Below, one piece after another: positions 1 through 10,113 of a stretch of DNA of 64,000 nucleotides. Within the stretch, counting starts at the first letter, position 1; the number at the start of each line of letters is the position of its first letter. A model generated the notes under the pieces. It saw only the letters and a list, made by a program, of their open reading frames with translations, did no database searches and was not told the DNA's origin. The DNA is from Phytophthora hibernalis (taxonomy: Eukaryota > Oomycota > Peronosporomycetes > Peronosporales > Peronosporaceae), in assembly GCA_012656075.1 (NCBI GenBank), contig JAAKBF010000042.1, positions 795,637-859,636 of the forward strand. The letters run 5' to 3'. The position numbers and the translations under genes are program-made.

Positions 1-26
1 ACAGGAAGATTTACACTCCGCGACGG

Positions 27-356
27 GTGCCACAGGGCAGTGCAGACGCCGCGCTGCATTTTCAGTCAACGATCGAGCGTTGCTACGTAGAGCTGTTGTA
101 CAAGCACTTATTAGTGTGGATTGATGACTTGCTGCTTTACGCTGCTGACGTTGACACGTACCTCGACAAATTACAGCGACTGTTCGAGCTTACGGCAAAG
201 TTTGGGTTTAAGCTTAGCGTCACCAAGTCCTGCCTGTACAAACGTGAAGTGAAGTGGTGCGGAAAGGTGATAAATGGTGAAGGTGTCAGACATGATGCCG
301 AGCGTATTCAGGCTCTGACCGACATGCCGTACCCGAATAATGCTGGAGAACTCCAG
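27..356 (+). pseudogene. Gypsy reverse transcriptase C-terminal fragment (element A)
   Basis: This open frame encodes the palm and connection part of a gypsy reverse transcriptase. The catalytic box reads VWIDDLLLYA, corresponding to the usual Y-x-DD motif, and is followed by the stretch where the strand slips into the thumb (CLYKREVKWCGKVI). The frame starts upstream of the window and ends at a TAG at 357; coding similarity continues beyond the stop, so the stop is a disabling mutation rather than the natural end. Confidence 0.85.
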
Positions 357-747
357 TAGTTCCTGTGTTCAACTAACTGGATGCGAGACAGCATTATAGA
401 CTACGCGAGATTGGCTCGTCCTCTGCAGGATGCACTGGATCAGGCAATGGCGAAGGCTTCGAGGAGAACGAAGCGGGTATACCAGTCGCACTTTCCGAGC
501 AGGAATTCGAGGCGTACGGCAAACTGAAGCAGGCTCTGGCGGATGCCGCCACCCTGGCTTTCCCAAAGCCCAATGCTGAGATGATTCTTCTCATGGATGC
601 GTCCGACGTTGGCTGGTCGGTGATTGTCAGTCAGGTGACAAACTGGAAGAGCGAGGCAGACATCCAGGACCAACAGCATGAGCTGCTTATCTGTCTCGGT
701 GGAACCTTCACTGGAGCACAGAAGAACTGGAGCGTCATTGAGATTTC

Positions 748-1455
748 GTGCATCTTGGTGAATCTTACGGTAACTATAAGTACTTGCTCGTACTCAAGGA
801 CGACACAACACACTTCTGTGAGCTCGTTCCGTGCGCACTCCCAACTGCAGCCGTGGCAGCTGAAGCGATATTGGACTGGCATAGCCGATATGGTGCACCC
901 AAAGTCTGGATCAGCGACCAGGGTACACACTTTAAGAATCGAATGGTGGCCGAGGTGGCAAGGCGTCTTGACAGCAACCAGCGCTTCACTATAGCGTACT
1001 GCCCATGGATAAATGGATCCATCGAGAGACTGAACAGGGACATTGCTCAGGATTTGTGGGCTATGTGCCTTGAAGGCAAGGTTGACATCCGAGATTGGAC
1101 TCATTTCGTCCCGGTGGTGCAGGCCAGCCTGAACCACACACCGGTGCCGTCTCTTACCAACAAAGCCCCAGTAGAACTATGTTACGTTCTGCCCGCTGCA
1201 TCCCCACTCGACTTCGGGCTCGACAGCGAGACAGGAGATCTCGTCACGATTGACTTGACATCTGGAAATCTTGAACGGAGATTGTCCGTACTGCGTACTC
1301 GTGTACAGGATATGCACAGGAAGGTGCAGACGGCAAGGTCGGAGCAAACCAAGCGGAACCAGAATATGCAGAAGGGAGCCAATTTGGCGAACTTCGACGT
1401 TGGTGACTACGTCCTTCGATCAAGAGTGGATCAAAACACAACGACAAGCTTCTAG
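748..1455 (+). pseudogene. Gypsy integrase core (element A)
   Basis: This 235-residue frame holds an rve-type integrase core. The three catalytic acids are visible: Asp in LVLKDDTTHFCEL, Asp in WISDQGTHFKN and Glu in NGSIERLNRDI. The N-terminal HHCC zinc domain that should precede it is missing, because the sequence joins directly from RNase H. The C-terminal part has the basic linker and the start of the GPF/Y-like module before the frame breaks near 1455. The catalytic residues survive, but the gene as a whole is broken. Confidence 0.88.
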
Positions 1456-1508
1456 TCACCTGGATTGGTCCGTACCAAGTGGTGGGGACAGATTAACACT
1501 CATTTCGC

Positions 1509-1835
1509 GTGCAGCACCTAGTGACTGGCGCGGAATCAGATGTGCACGCTTCACGCTTGAAGTTCTACGCCGATGAGTCTTTTGAGGTGACGGAGAAAAT
1601 CCGTGAGCACGTGGCTACTCAGGGTATTGTCCTCACGGTCGCTGAACTCAAAGATCACCGGTGGAATTCGGCAAAACGGTGTTACGAGATACTGGTAGGG
1701 TGGAAAGGATTGGAGCCAATTGAGGACTCATGGGAGTCCCTCAAATCACTGTACAAGGACATTCCTGTGATGATGAAGCAGTTTGTAACCAAGGCAGCTG
1801 ACGTTGAGCTGCGTGCAGCCATGGTAAAACTTTAA
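1509..1835 (+). pseudogene. Gypsy chromodomain (element A C-terminus)
   Basis: After a frame change the C-terminal part of the polyprotein continues and ends with a chromodomain-like module: a box resembling HRW-x(6)-YEILVGWKGLEP followed by DSWESL, the aromatic/WKG/SWE pattern of retrotransposon chromodomains. Such domains are thought to steer integration toward marked chromatin. The same module, in the same lineage, ends element B on the minus strand near 12770. The frame terminates with TAA at 1833-1835. Confidence 0.8.
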
Positions 1836-2380
1836 CACTTCAAGTGGAAGAGCAACATCCAAGACAGATCGACTCGAAGACGCGTGGTCAAGTCTTGGTG
1901 GGGCGGTGTAGTGGGGCGACGGTCTTCATGACCTGACCACGCATCGGGCTGATGGTAAAGAACGACCTCAGCTAAAGCTGGCGTAGGATAAGACTCTGAG
2001 GTGGGTAAACTAGTGCTGGTATCACTACAGCAGTGTAAGAGTACCTGACGAGAGGTTTGACCGATCTCATTCTAAGACTTGCAGACTACAGTACAACCAA
2101 GGGTTTACAGGAAGCGCCAGCTTCCCTCGTGAGTTTGTTCAATCGGATTCTACTACACCGTTCCGCATATTCGAAAAGTGTTGGCAAACAATGTTTGAAA
2201 ATGACGCGTATGCCGAAGTCTGCCAGGAATGTTGAGAAGTAGACTACACGAAAACGAAAGTTCACCACATCAACCCGCACGTTGGGCTAATACATCGTAC
2301 AGCTCAAAGCCATACATCGCAACGGCGTGATGTACTGATGCTATGCTGCGGGTCCGTGTACATTGGTTCGCTGCCCCTGT
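1836..2380. other. No gene recognised; 3' flank of element A
   Basis: This stretch follows the stop of the gypsy chromodomain. The text near 1898-1920 (GGTGGGGCGGTGT) resembles the sequence at about 12585-12600 behind element B, read on its own strand, so part of it is probably the 3' untranslated or LTR region of this gypsy lineage. I could not define an LTR edge or a target duplication. Confidence 0.4.
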
Positions 2381-2821
2381 ATGCATGTGAGAAGTTACAA
2401 TTTGCCTTTCGAAGACCCCGTCGAACTTGTTGCCAACAAGTTCTTGGCGATTCACGAAATCGCTGTTGGAAACGAACAACAAAAAGTGCTGCCATGGTTT
2501 CAGATATTCCCCATTGACGAACGAAAGTTGCAAGCGGCGTTGCAGTGTCAAATTTTATCAACGTGCTCGGTTCCTCTGGACCCAGCACCCATTCGAAGCA
2601 AAGGAACGCTACTACATGTAGAAGCATTACTACTAGTACTTGTGGAAAAAAATGTTGAAGTCGATCGAACAGTCTTCAATTTGCAGTCGCCTTGGACACC
2701 ACCCAGCTCACAAACATCGCAACCCCAAGGAAATATCTCCATGTCACCCAAGCATACGGCGATAGCATTGGCTGTGCTGGCCATTTGCGACTGCAGATCT
2801 GGACGTCACCGTGCAACATGA
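2381..2821 (+). CDS. Hypothetical protein, unassigned (146 codons)
   Basis: An open frame from the ATG at 2381 gives 146 residues that I do not recognise. The first half is rich in hydrophobic and acidic residues in an ordered way (for example FEDPVELVANKFL and VLVEKNVEVDRTVF); the C-terminal third is Ser/Pro/Gln-rich. Just after about 2790 a different frame looks more protein-like up to roughly 2870, which hints at an intron or a frameshift. There is no signal peptide and no known domain. It could be a remnant of a mobile element or one exon of a host gene. Confidence 0.3.
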   Translation: MHVRSYNLPFEDPVELVANKFLAIHEIAVGNEQQKVLPWFQIFPIDERKLQAALQCQILSTCSVPLDPAPIRSKGTLLHVEALLLVLVEKNVEVDRTVFNLQSPWTPPSSQTSQPQGNISMSPKHTAIALAVLAICDCRSGRHRAT

Positions 2822-2879
2822 CGCAACCTATGCCATCAATTCCTATAGAGGACCAATTTGCTCGGTGTAGGAGATCGTC

Positions 2880-3252
2880 CGACGGGTAAAGAATGCCCTC
2901 TCAAGGAAGACGTCGCTATTGCGCCACTCCGAACTTCCGACCTTCAACGAAACCGACTGTGTCGCGCCTGTGGACGCAAAGTGCGTCGTCGCAGAATCAA
3001 CGTGGAGCTGTGTTTGAGAATTTATCCAGTACACTCACCATATCGCGCGATCCATCGTTAGAAAAATCACCCTGGGGCGATCTACCGTGGAGAGCACCCC
3101 CACCCGCCGATCCAGTGACGTCAACAATTTCGATTGTTGCTACTACCGAATAAACAACAGATCACATTGACTTGTTTTTCGCATCAAGCCCAAACAGAGA
3201 TACTGTCGCCGCACGTTCCAACTAAAGTTTATATTGCTTCGGAGTGAAAACC
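2880..3252. other. Intergenic, no gene recognised
   Basis: Between the unassigned ORF and the stop of the alpha-kinase gene all three plus frames contain stops within about 100 codons and no motif is recognisable. The region presumably contains the 3' end of the alpha-kinase transcript. Confidence 0.4.
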
Positions 3253-5190
3253 TTAAGCATACCCAAGAGCATACACATACCATAAAGTAGATGCTCCACA
3301 CGAGCAGTGAGCACTCTCATAATTATTCATGTCGGCAGCACATGCATATATGCATACAACAGCCTTCGTAACCGATTGCCGATCCCGCCATTCAACTGGT
3401 TTCACGCGCACCCACAGAAAAGGTTGCGAACAACGCAAGTCCACAAGCCGCCGCCACCAACTCCAGGGCTCCCAGTGCCAAGACTTCCCTTTACTGAGAT
3501 GAGTGGGATGACGAAATCGCCGGTCACGGTTGCTAAATGATTTGCCGCCACCACGCCCACGTGAAGATGCACCCGAAGAGAAGTAGCGCTGTTTTTGCCG
3601 CTTTGACTTGGGAAGCCGTGGGTGAAGCCCCGACATTGCTGGTGACGAATCTGTTGCGTATGAAGTAGAGTCGGAATGGTCGCCTGGGTCTTCGTCTTCG
3701 TCATCCTCTTCATCTTCGTCCTCCTCGTCTCCGCTCTCCAGTCTAGAGTCCTCCCGCTCAGTCCAGTCTGCAGTAGCTGTGTCTCCGAAAGCTTCGCTGA
3801 CTGTAACCGATGTAGAAAATGTGTTGCGCTCCTCCGTGATCCGGTTGGTCGATTTTTTGATCGCCCCACCGAAAGGCATTTCATATCCTGGTGCTGCCGT
3901 TCCTCCTGGCTTGTACTGCTCGTTGATGCTGCGAAGTCCTAGCCACCGACATACCTCGTTGCACCTATGACTTTCAAGAAACTTTTCCATCCCGAAAGTG
4001 CCGAGGTTACCCACACCAAAACCCCGTCCATCTGCTGAATGGATCTGCGGGTCCGTGTAACTATCCGCGACGCCCTGAATGTCGACAATCATCAACCGAA
4101 AATCCGAAGCCACGAACGTAAAGTGGGAAAAAGCCTGTGGGGTATTGCGTTCTCGTTCCTCCGTCGTACTGGTTTCACGACCCACATAACCGCTGTTGTT
4201 GCTGTATTTCACGTACGCTCCCGGTAGAAACTCCTCCACCGAGCACACCAGGGTTCCTCGCTCCCTATCCCTCAGTTTCAGCAGCCACGACCTTGCATAG
4301 CACACTTTCAGTGGCGGTTCATGTTCATTGTACAATGCCGCGTAATGTGCACACACAGCCTGCATCTCGACGTCACTGAGATAAGTACTGGGCTCCGCTG
4401 GTCTCAGACTCACTTTCGCCACCAGCAATCTCGACGAAGTTCCATCCGCACCCAACTCCTACCAAAAGCAAAAACTCAACTAAGTAAAACAACACCTTAC
4501 CACTAAAAACACGACAACATACCTGCAGATAGTAGGCATTTCTCAATTGACCCGTGGCAAATGGCACAAGGTCCAATTTGACTCCCACAGGTGTGGAATG
4601 CCACTCCAAAGTATCCACATCGAAGCTCAATTTATCTGCTCGTTCTCTTCGGATCCTCGAAAAATCCGGAGGGCCATGAGGCACCACTGTCTTGAGCAGA
4701 GGTTGCAGTGGAGGTGGTGGTACCGGATTATTGGTACCCGAGCCTCTTCTCGACCGAGGCGAAGGTTTCTTCCTCTCGGTGGATGTCCCCGTCATCTCGT
4801 TAATGATTTGAGTCTTGCGTTCCTGGTACTCGTCGGCCGTCAAGTGGCCGCAGTCTAATAGGAGTTTTAATGTATTCAATTTCTCAAAGGGGCTCTGGTG
4901 GTTGCCTGAGGACGGCGGCCCGGGGGCCAACGCCACGGCCACAGCCATAGGCGCCTCTCGGTCGTAGGCCCCGTCCATGGACGGCTTGGGGGCGCATCGA
5001 CGGCCCAGACCGGCGCTCATGGGCTCCTGAACCCGCGAAGAAGGCTGCGACTTTGTTAAGTAAAAAGGGAAAGTTAGAGGGTGGAACCGAAAATGGAATT
5101 AATAGAAGAAGACGTTACCAGTGGCTGGTGCAGGGAGGAATGCAGTGTGCGAGGCTGCCCGCTGCTGGACGACGGCCGCGAGCGGCTCAT
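3253..5190 (-). CDS. Alpha-kinase family protein kinase (three exons)
   Basis: Atypical Ser/Thr kinase of the alpha-kinase (eEF2K/MHCK/TRPM7) fold. Three exons fit in one frame: 5190-5119 (24 codons), 5050-4523 (176 codons) and 4458-3253. The introns (5118-5051 and 4522-4459) have GT and AG ends and keep phase 0; the total is about 601 residues. The kinase domain spans roughly residues 120-390. It shows the ATP-site Lys in LLVAKVSLRP, the catalytic DIQGV-D segment, TDPQIHS, the glycine-rich GFGVGNLG loop and the H-x(3)-C-x(3)-C zinc-type motif of SHRCNEVCRWLGL. A Ser-rich N-terminus precedes the domain and a very acidic DE-run follows it. The C-terminal hundred residues look less ordered, so a further intron there is possible. 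The start was chosen because it is the first ATG that splices in frame. Substrate cannot be told. Confidence 0.85.
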
Positions 5191-5566
5191 GGCTACGCCT
5201 TCTTGACGTATTTCTAATAAAAGAGGAACTGAATAAGGAAAAGACGGGATTGGCGGGAAAGTGTTTTTAGTTCCTTTTTGACCAATGGAAGAGTACGGGG
5301 TCTGGGCTATCTTTGGGTCCGTTACATGTTGAAGACGCACTTCAACGTCTTTGAAGGCAACTTAAGACTTCCACGTCAGGGTGTCATGGATCGATTGGCC
5401 CGGATTGATTCAATGGTCGTTTCGGTTGTGCAACACGGGAGCTTGCCATAAGCAGCTTCCCAACAGCTTTACTCTGGTTTCCATCTTACATCACCGGAAT
5501 CTGCTATTAGAAAGGCAGCTTGCCGTTGTCTTGAATCTCAATGGGCTCCAGCATTATTCCTGTTTT

Positions 5567-6538
5567 CTACTCGGCGTCGTCAACTTCGTCCTTCTCCCGA
5601 ATGGCGCCGATCTCCACCAGCTTGCGGGCGAGCTACAACAACAGCGTGAACAATCGTCAAATTACGGGTACAGCAGAACAGAAAACAAAAACAACAACAC
5701 TTACGGCAGCTGTGGGAAAGTTGTCACTGGACGAGGCGTGGTGGTTGGCTCGGGTTCCGAAATTTGCCAGCTCTGCTTCTTCATCATCGTCCGTGAGTCC
5801 GTCAAACCCGATCACTCGTTCTGGGAAAGCCACTCCGTCTTTGAAACACACGACGGTGGGCAACACGCGGATCGCGAGTTTCTCCACAAAGAACGGGGCC
5901 TTCTCAGCATTCATCTTCAAGAACTTGCACTCAATGTGGGTCTTTGCCAGTTTGGCGAGATGCATGTCCATGATCTTGCAGCGCTCAAAGTCGCGGTGGT
6001 ACAAGTGCACAGCCACCAAGGGACTACCAGTAACTTCTTTGAGGAACTCGTCCTGCGAGATCTCACGGTACTCTCCGTGGCCATTGGCAATAAGTGTCTG
6101 CTTCTCTTCAAACTCCAATTTCAACTGCTTCAATCTCGCCGCGCGAATGCTACTCACATGACAGAAAAGGCAACTGTCAAAAGGCAACTTGTCTCAGCCT
6201 AAGGCACCAACTGTCTACCGTTCGAGCTCCGGGTCTTCGTCCAGCTCGTCCAGCAAGGCGTCGTCATCCGAGTCCATCTCCTGGGCCTGTTCTTGGCCCA
6301 CATAGGACCGGTCTTCCTTCTGCTGGGCCGCTTTGGTCGCCAGCGCCTCTTCGACGCGTCGTTCACGTTGCTGCTCGTCCTGCTGCTGACGTTGCTGCTG
6401 CTGGGCGCGCACCTTGTCCTGTCGCTCGTTCTTCACCTTGAGGTCCTCCATTGCGCCCTGCATCCGGTCCGAAGCCTCCACGTGGGCCGCCGAGTCGAAC
6501 AGCCCAGAGGTGTTGACCATGGAGAACTTGGCCGCCAT
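5567..6538 (-). CDS. Thioredoxin-domain protein, TXNDC9/phosducin-like
   Basis: Cytosolic thioredoxin-fold protein of the TXNDC9/phosducin-like group, known as a co-factor of the CCT chaperonin in actin and tubulin folding. Exons 6538-6219, 6149-5705 and 5632-5567 join through GT...AG introns (6218-6150 and 5704-5633) into one 276-residue frame. The N-terminal part is a charged Gln/Glu-rich helix, then DELDEDPELER leads into the typical basic helix and the GHGEYREI signature. The thioredoxin fold follows with ERCKIMDMHL and KFLKMNAEKAPF. As in the family, only one Cys sits at the position of the redox CxxC, so it is not an oxidoreductase. ATGs also occur at 6583 and 6517; 6538 was chosen on context. 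It is transcribed divergently from the membrane-protein gene at 6727, across a repeat-bearing spacer. Confidence 0.88.
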
Positions 6539-6607
6539 GACTGCGGCGGTTGGCTCGCAAAATGAAATGGTGTGTGTGTACATGACATCTCAATGTTGGT
6601 GAATGGT

Positions 6608-6701
6608 ACACTAATTTATAGAGTACTGAAATAGTGCAAATAGTGAAGAGGTGTACTTCACACTAATTTAGGGAGTACTGATATAGTGCTAATAGTGAAG
6701 G
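6608..6701. repeat. Two direct repeats (period 52 bp) in a divergent promoter
   Basis: ACACTAATTTA starts at 6608 and again at 6660. After each copy, about 42 bp align with only a few changes (shared words GAGTACTG, ATAGTGC, AATAGTGAAG). The pair lies between the starts of the TXNDC9-like gene (-) and the membrane-protein gene (+), so it may hold regulatory sites for either gene. Confidence 0.7.
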
Positions 6702-6726
6702 GACGTGAGGATCCGTAAAGTTCAAA

Positions 6727-7146
6727 ATGAGGTTTCTTGTGCTGGCGATGGCAGTGACTTGGTGGTTTGTAGTGGCTACAGCGTCCAGTTCTTCTTGGAG
6801 TGAGGATGTGAGTGACAATGCAAGTAAAAACTGGGACACTGGAACGGTGGATGTGGGTGAAGATGACCCCACGTCGGAATTTCAGCCTGCAGACGACTTT
6901 ATTCCCAAGTCGAATGGATCGTCGAGAGCAAAAGAGACGCATCCGAGTGACGGCAATGGTGGAGGACTGTCGAGTGCATCGGTTGGCGTCGTTGTCGGGG
7001 TGAGTGTAGCGGGCGTGGTGTTGGCTGCGGGTATGGCCGTCTTCGTCTGGAGAGTGTCGAGACGAGCGGAAGAAGGCACGTTCGTCGACCTGGGGGACGA
7101 CAGGAGCTACGAGTACGGACGATTCGGAGACTACGCTGCCATGTAG
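6727..7146 (+). CDS. Small type I membrane protein with signal peptide
   Basis: Single-exon frame of 139 residues. Residues 1-20 form a classic signal peptide (MRFLVLAMAVTWWFVVATAS). Residues 21-85 are a Ser/Asp-rich, low-complexity ectodomain; residues about 88-112 are a Gly/Ala/Val-rich transmembrane helix (VGVVVGVSVAGVVLAAGMAV), followed by a basic stop-transfer RVSRRAEE and a short acidic/tyrosine-rich tail. The expected topology is type I with a roughly 25-residue cytoplasmic tail. I cannot name the family. Small proteins of this design are common in oomycete secretomes, and the Ser-rich part would suit a surface-exposed, glycosylated protein. Confidence 0.75.
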   Translation: MRFLVLAMAVTWWFVVATASSSSWSEDVSDNASKNWDTGTVDVGEDDPTSEFQPADDFIPKSNGSSRAKETHPSDGNGGGLSSASVGVVVGVSVAGVVLAAGMAVFVWRVSRRAEEGTFVDLGDDRSYEYGRFGDYAAM

Positions 7147-7149
7147 AGC

Positions 7150-7426
7150 AGCTGTAACTTGCAATAGAGTGGAAGATAAATGATGATTTTGGTTGCACAA
7201 CTTGTGCATCTGGCTAGGAATTGGATTGGCTTCACTGGTATTAACAGCAGCACTACAGTTAGAGTTGGTCCGAACACTACAGTAGGAGCAAGAAATATGG
7301 ATTGCAGTCTGGTAACAGAGATTTTATTGGGATGGGTTAGCTGCACACGAAAGAGCTACATACAGCTATTGTTGCTTGTGTTACGCAATGCAGCGCATGA
7401 AATTATCGACACCCAACAATGGACCC
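7150..7426. other. Intergenic, no gene recognised
   Basis: The region lies between the convergent ends of the membrane-protein gene and the RXLR candidate. A plus-strand open frame (7180-7434) has no recognisable content. The stretch probably holds both 3' untranslated regions. Confidence 0.4.
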
Positions 7427-7818
7427 CTAAGTAGCAAGCGTAATGTATCTAGCGTACATTTTAGCAATGTCGTCCGCGTCGAAGTCTGAAGTTTTCAGAA
7501 GTTGGGCCTCGATGAGGCTGTTGTTCTTTAGGAACTTCCTCAAGGTTTTAGCGGTGGTCCCCTTCGTGAATACAGTGGCGATGTTCCTCTCTTCGTCGTC
7601 GTCATCATCATCGTCGGCTTCGTCTTCCTTTACCGCTCGAAGAGACCTTTTACCGTTGTCCTCGTTCAAAGCACCAGCAGCGAGCGAACAGCGGTGGCAG
7701 TGTCAATCGCAGCCACCGTTGAGAGCTTGATTTCAGCGGATTCAGCACTGACTGAGATGACGTCGGTACTGGCAAGAAGTGTGACTGTGGCCATGAATAG
7801 GATGTAGTGGAGACGCAT
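7427..7818 (-). pseudogene. RXLR-dEER effector candidate, frame broken once
   Basis: The ATG at 7818 opens a frame with an evident signal peptide (MRLHYILFMATVTLLAS, cleavage likely around residues 17-26). Some 57 codons downstream, in a different frame, comes RSLR (7648-7637), an Asp/Glu run and EER (7594-7586), then a helical C-terminus of about 50 residues ending with TAG at 7427. Signal peptide, RXLR near residue 57 and dEER about 15 residues later is the canonical order of Peronosporales effectors, which act inside plant cells. The two frames meet near 7669 beside a TTT run; one base is off. Either this is a decayed effector or a one-base error in the assembly. The C-terminus is too short for a confident WY-fold call. 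Confidence 0.7.
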
Positions 7819-7829
7819 GCTCGGGCAGT

Positions 7830-8857
7830 GATCGATGTTGGGAAGGTTCTCCGGGGTGTTGTTTGGAAGGCAAATTGTGAACTGAGTGTGCATCGAGCAC
7901 GAATGTACATTGTACATTTGTGATACAGCGCGCGATCCACTTATCTCAAGACCGGTGGCTCCCAGTACAGTATTCATTGACGACCGCCGGCTCTTGATGT
8001 TGCAGATTACGGAAATCTGCCAAGACTTAATGGGACTAATCCCGATCGTTTACCATTTGCTTTACAACAGCTATTTCGTTTTTGTACTTATCACTCAATC
8101 TTATGTCATGATTTCTCCTCTTAAATGTTGCTTCCTGGTACGTGTAGTGTTTTTATTGTAATACAGGGAGGACAAGACCATCATCTTGGTGACTCACAAG
8201 CTGTGGGTCACAACCCGGACGTGAGCCGACTCCCAGCAGTAAACGACATTGTACCAACGGAAAAAGGTTCTGCTCGTTCCGAAAAGGGATGTCCGACTAT
8301 TAAATTAATAACTTAGGTTCTTTGGGATCTCTTGAAGTGAGTAAAGGAGGTAATGGCAATTTTCTTGAAGATAAAATTGGTTGTCATCTACTTTGGGGGC
8401 TAAGCGGGGTGAAGATGTGTAGTCTGGATTTCAGATGAGCAAGTAACCATTTCGGTGAAAATGACGAGGAAAACAAGGAGATTTACTCCTTTCAGTTCAA
8501 AGACAATTGTACGCCTTTCTCTTATTAGTTTGATACTCCTCTTCTCTTTTTCTTTCTGTTGAACGACTACTTCGAGGTCCTTGTCGCTGAGCGTCATCGA
8601 CGAGAAGAGTCGCAGTCTGCTCATTCACATCCTGTTGAACTTCATCTTGTCGAGCTCCACAACACGTCAAAGTTCGCTATGCACGCCTCAAACATTTGCA
8701 ATGTGATGCAGGCTCTCCGCTTTCCACTTTTTGAATCCATCCGTATAGAGACCTCCGCCAACGCTTTAACAGCCCCCAACAGAAGACCGAGAGGAAGACC
8801 CCGTGACAAGACCCATGACCCGAAACGAGAACTGACATCTCCGACTACTCTTCCTTC
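7830..8857. other. Gene-poor spacer between effector candidates
   Basis: About 1 kb without a recognised gene. A plus-strand ORF at 8559-8861 lies opposite sequence that, on the minus strand, would follow the CRN stop codon; minus-strand frames there are interrupted, as expected for a decayed CRN C-terminal region. No known CRN C-terminal domain could be named. Confidence 0.4.
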
Positions 8858-9316
8858 TTAGTCTGCTCCGAAAACACAGGAGTTGCTTCCACGAGGACCA
8901 TGATGATCCATCCCTAGAGAAAAGATAGGTTAGCAACTGCCGCATCACAAAATGATAGAGTAAACATTCACTCTTACGCTTGTCCGTAGTCGGCAACACC
9001 ACCACCACATGCACAACTCCACTGTGGCGATACCCCACAATTTTTCCGACAAACCATCCTCATATAGTGGTTTGGTCGGGTCATCCAGCTCCTGCATGCC
9101 AGAGATGTCGTCTATACCTCCTTGGGCCTCGTTTACCGTCAGCCACTTGCCGCTTTTCTTCGCCAAGTAGACCTCCAACCTACGCGCAGGACACTTGATC
9201 TCCTCCTCATTCTCCGCCTTGATCGCCTTCTTCAAGTGATCCACCAACCAGCTCTCGTCTATGTCCACAGTGAAGACGCTTCGGGTCCTTCCAACGATTG
9301 CACAGGCAATGTGCAT
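8858..9316 (-). pseudogene. Crinkler (CRN) effector N-terminal domain, frame broken
   Basis: The ATG at 9316 opens a frame starting MHIACAIVG, followed by a ubiquitin-like CRN header with the LEVYLAKK motif at residues 47-54 (the LxLFLAK/LYLAK translocation motif) and an acidic DWL-like region. Near 9040 the frame changes at an A/T run; the next frame carries VVHVVVVLP (about 9017-8997), matching the HVLVVxP motif that closes the CRN header. A GT-AG intron (8977-8914) can then be drawn, after which the frame stops at 8858. CRNs are host-directed, often nuclear, oomycete effectors. Here the header is complete in content but broken in frame, and there is no recognisable C-terminal effector domain, so it is probably a CRN pseudogene. 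The LYLAK-type spelling is more usual in Pythium and Albugo than in Phytophthora. Confidence 0.75.
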
Positions 9317-9933
9317 CTTTCTTCAGGACTGCAAATTCGGGAATGAAAAAGAAAGTGACCGCGTTCCCCGACTAGAGCATATCACCTGTAAATTTGAGTC
9401 CGGAAACTGACGAGGGCACCTACACCGCCCAGGGATTGCAAAAGAAGACCTCCCTGAAATCAAATTTTTCAAGAATATAAGACAGGTTTATATAAGATTT
9501 TTGTTTTCCGTTTAAGATGTGATCTGTTGTATTGCTATCAAACGGAACCTCTTCTCCTGAACATTCACCGTCTTCGAATTGATTAAAGGACGAGGCCACC
9601 AGTGCGCTGATGAGCGCAATAGTGGGGTTAGGTCTGTGCTGAAGGTTGAAGGGAATCGAGGGGAGTTGCCGATGCTAAGTCCATTCAAGACATCGGGGGT
9701 GAGGAGATGGAGAATGCTACTGGGCCGCAACAAAGAAGGTGGAAGCACACCTGATAGCATCCGTGGACAACGGCCGTATCAGGTATTGCAATACCGGTAC
9801 CGGTACTACTGACTGTTACTATCATATTTGGCAGCAGACGGTAGCGATAGTTCAAGCTACAACCACCACGTGATGAAAAAACAGTAGGTTTTAATCGTAA
9901 CCATCTGATACTAGTAGTATAATGTATAAGTGT

Positions 9934-9960
9934 AGTACCGTAGTATCAAACTACGGTACT
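9934..9960. repeat. Perfect 11-bp stem hairpin
   Basis: AGTACCGTAGT (9934-9944), loop ATCAA, then its exact reverse complement (9950-9960). A GTACCGGTACC-like palindrome lies 130 bp upstream. This could be the tip of a decayed foldback element or a transcript hairpin. Confidence 0.7.
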
Positions 9961-10078
9961 CCATTTTGCTGCCCGAGCACCCTGAACTCGATTAAAAGCT
10001 GCTGAAAGACCTTTGGAAGCTACAGCTACGAGTGCACGAGGACATTTGTCTCGACCAAGAAGAGAAAACTGCCGAAAG

Positions 10079-10113
10079 CGTACGGGTAGCATGGGTACAA
10101 GCCTACCCGTACG
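10079..10113. repeat. Perfect 11-bp stem hairpin with 13-nt loop
   Basis: CGTACGGGTAG (10079-10089) pairs exactly with CTACCCGTACG (10103-10113). The right arm is repeated about 90 bp further on (near 10192), so the region may be a decayed short inverted-repeat element. Confidence 0.65.

Larger units (their letters stand above)
1..1835 (+). mobile_element. Ty3/gypsy element A, truncated and internally deleted
   Basis: The left window edge cuts into a gypsy-type pol. In order on the plus strand one sees the C-terminal part of reverse transcriptase (27-356), part of RNase H (about 520-740), the integrase core (748-1455) and a chromodomain (1509-1835). The reading frame changes several times, a TAG closes the RT frame at 357, and the RNase H frame jumps straight into the integrase core near 745, so the rest of RNase H and the zinc-binding HHCC domain are deleted. 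No LTR is identifiable. The element is closely related to element B (12480-13267 and 21213-22080), which has the same order and similar integrase wording. It is a dead copy. Confidence in the family is high; the right boundary is only where coding ends. Confidence 0.9.

Noticed and set aside
5381..6202. Plus-strand open frame of 273 codons opposite the TXNDC9-like gene.
   Set aside because: The minus strand has a spliced gene with clear family motifs and in-phase introns; the plus frame is its shadow.
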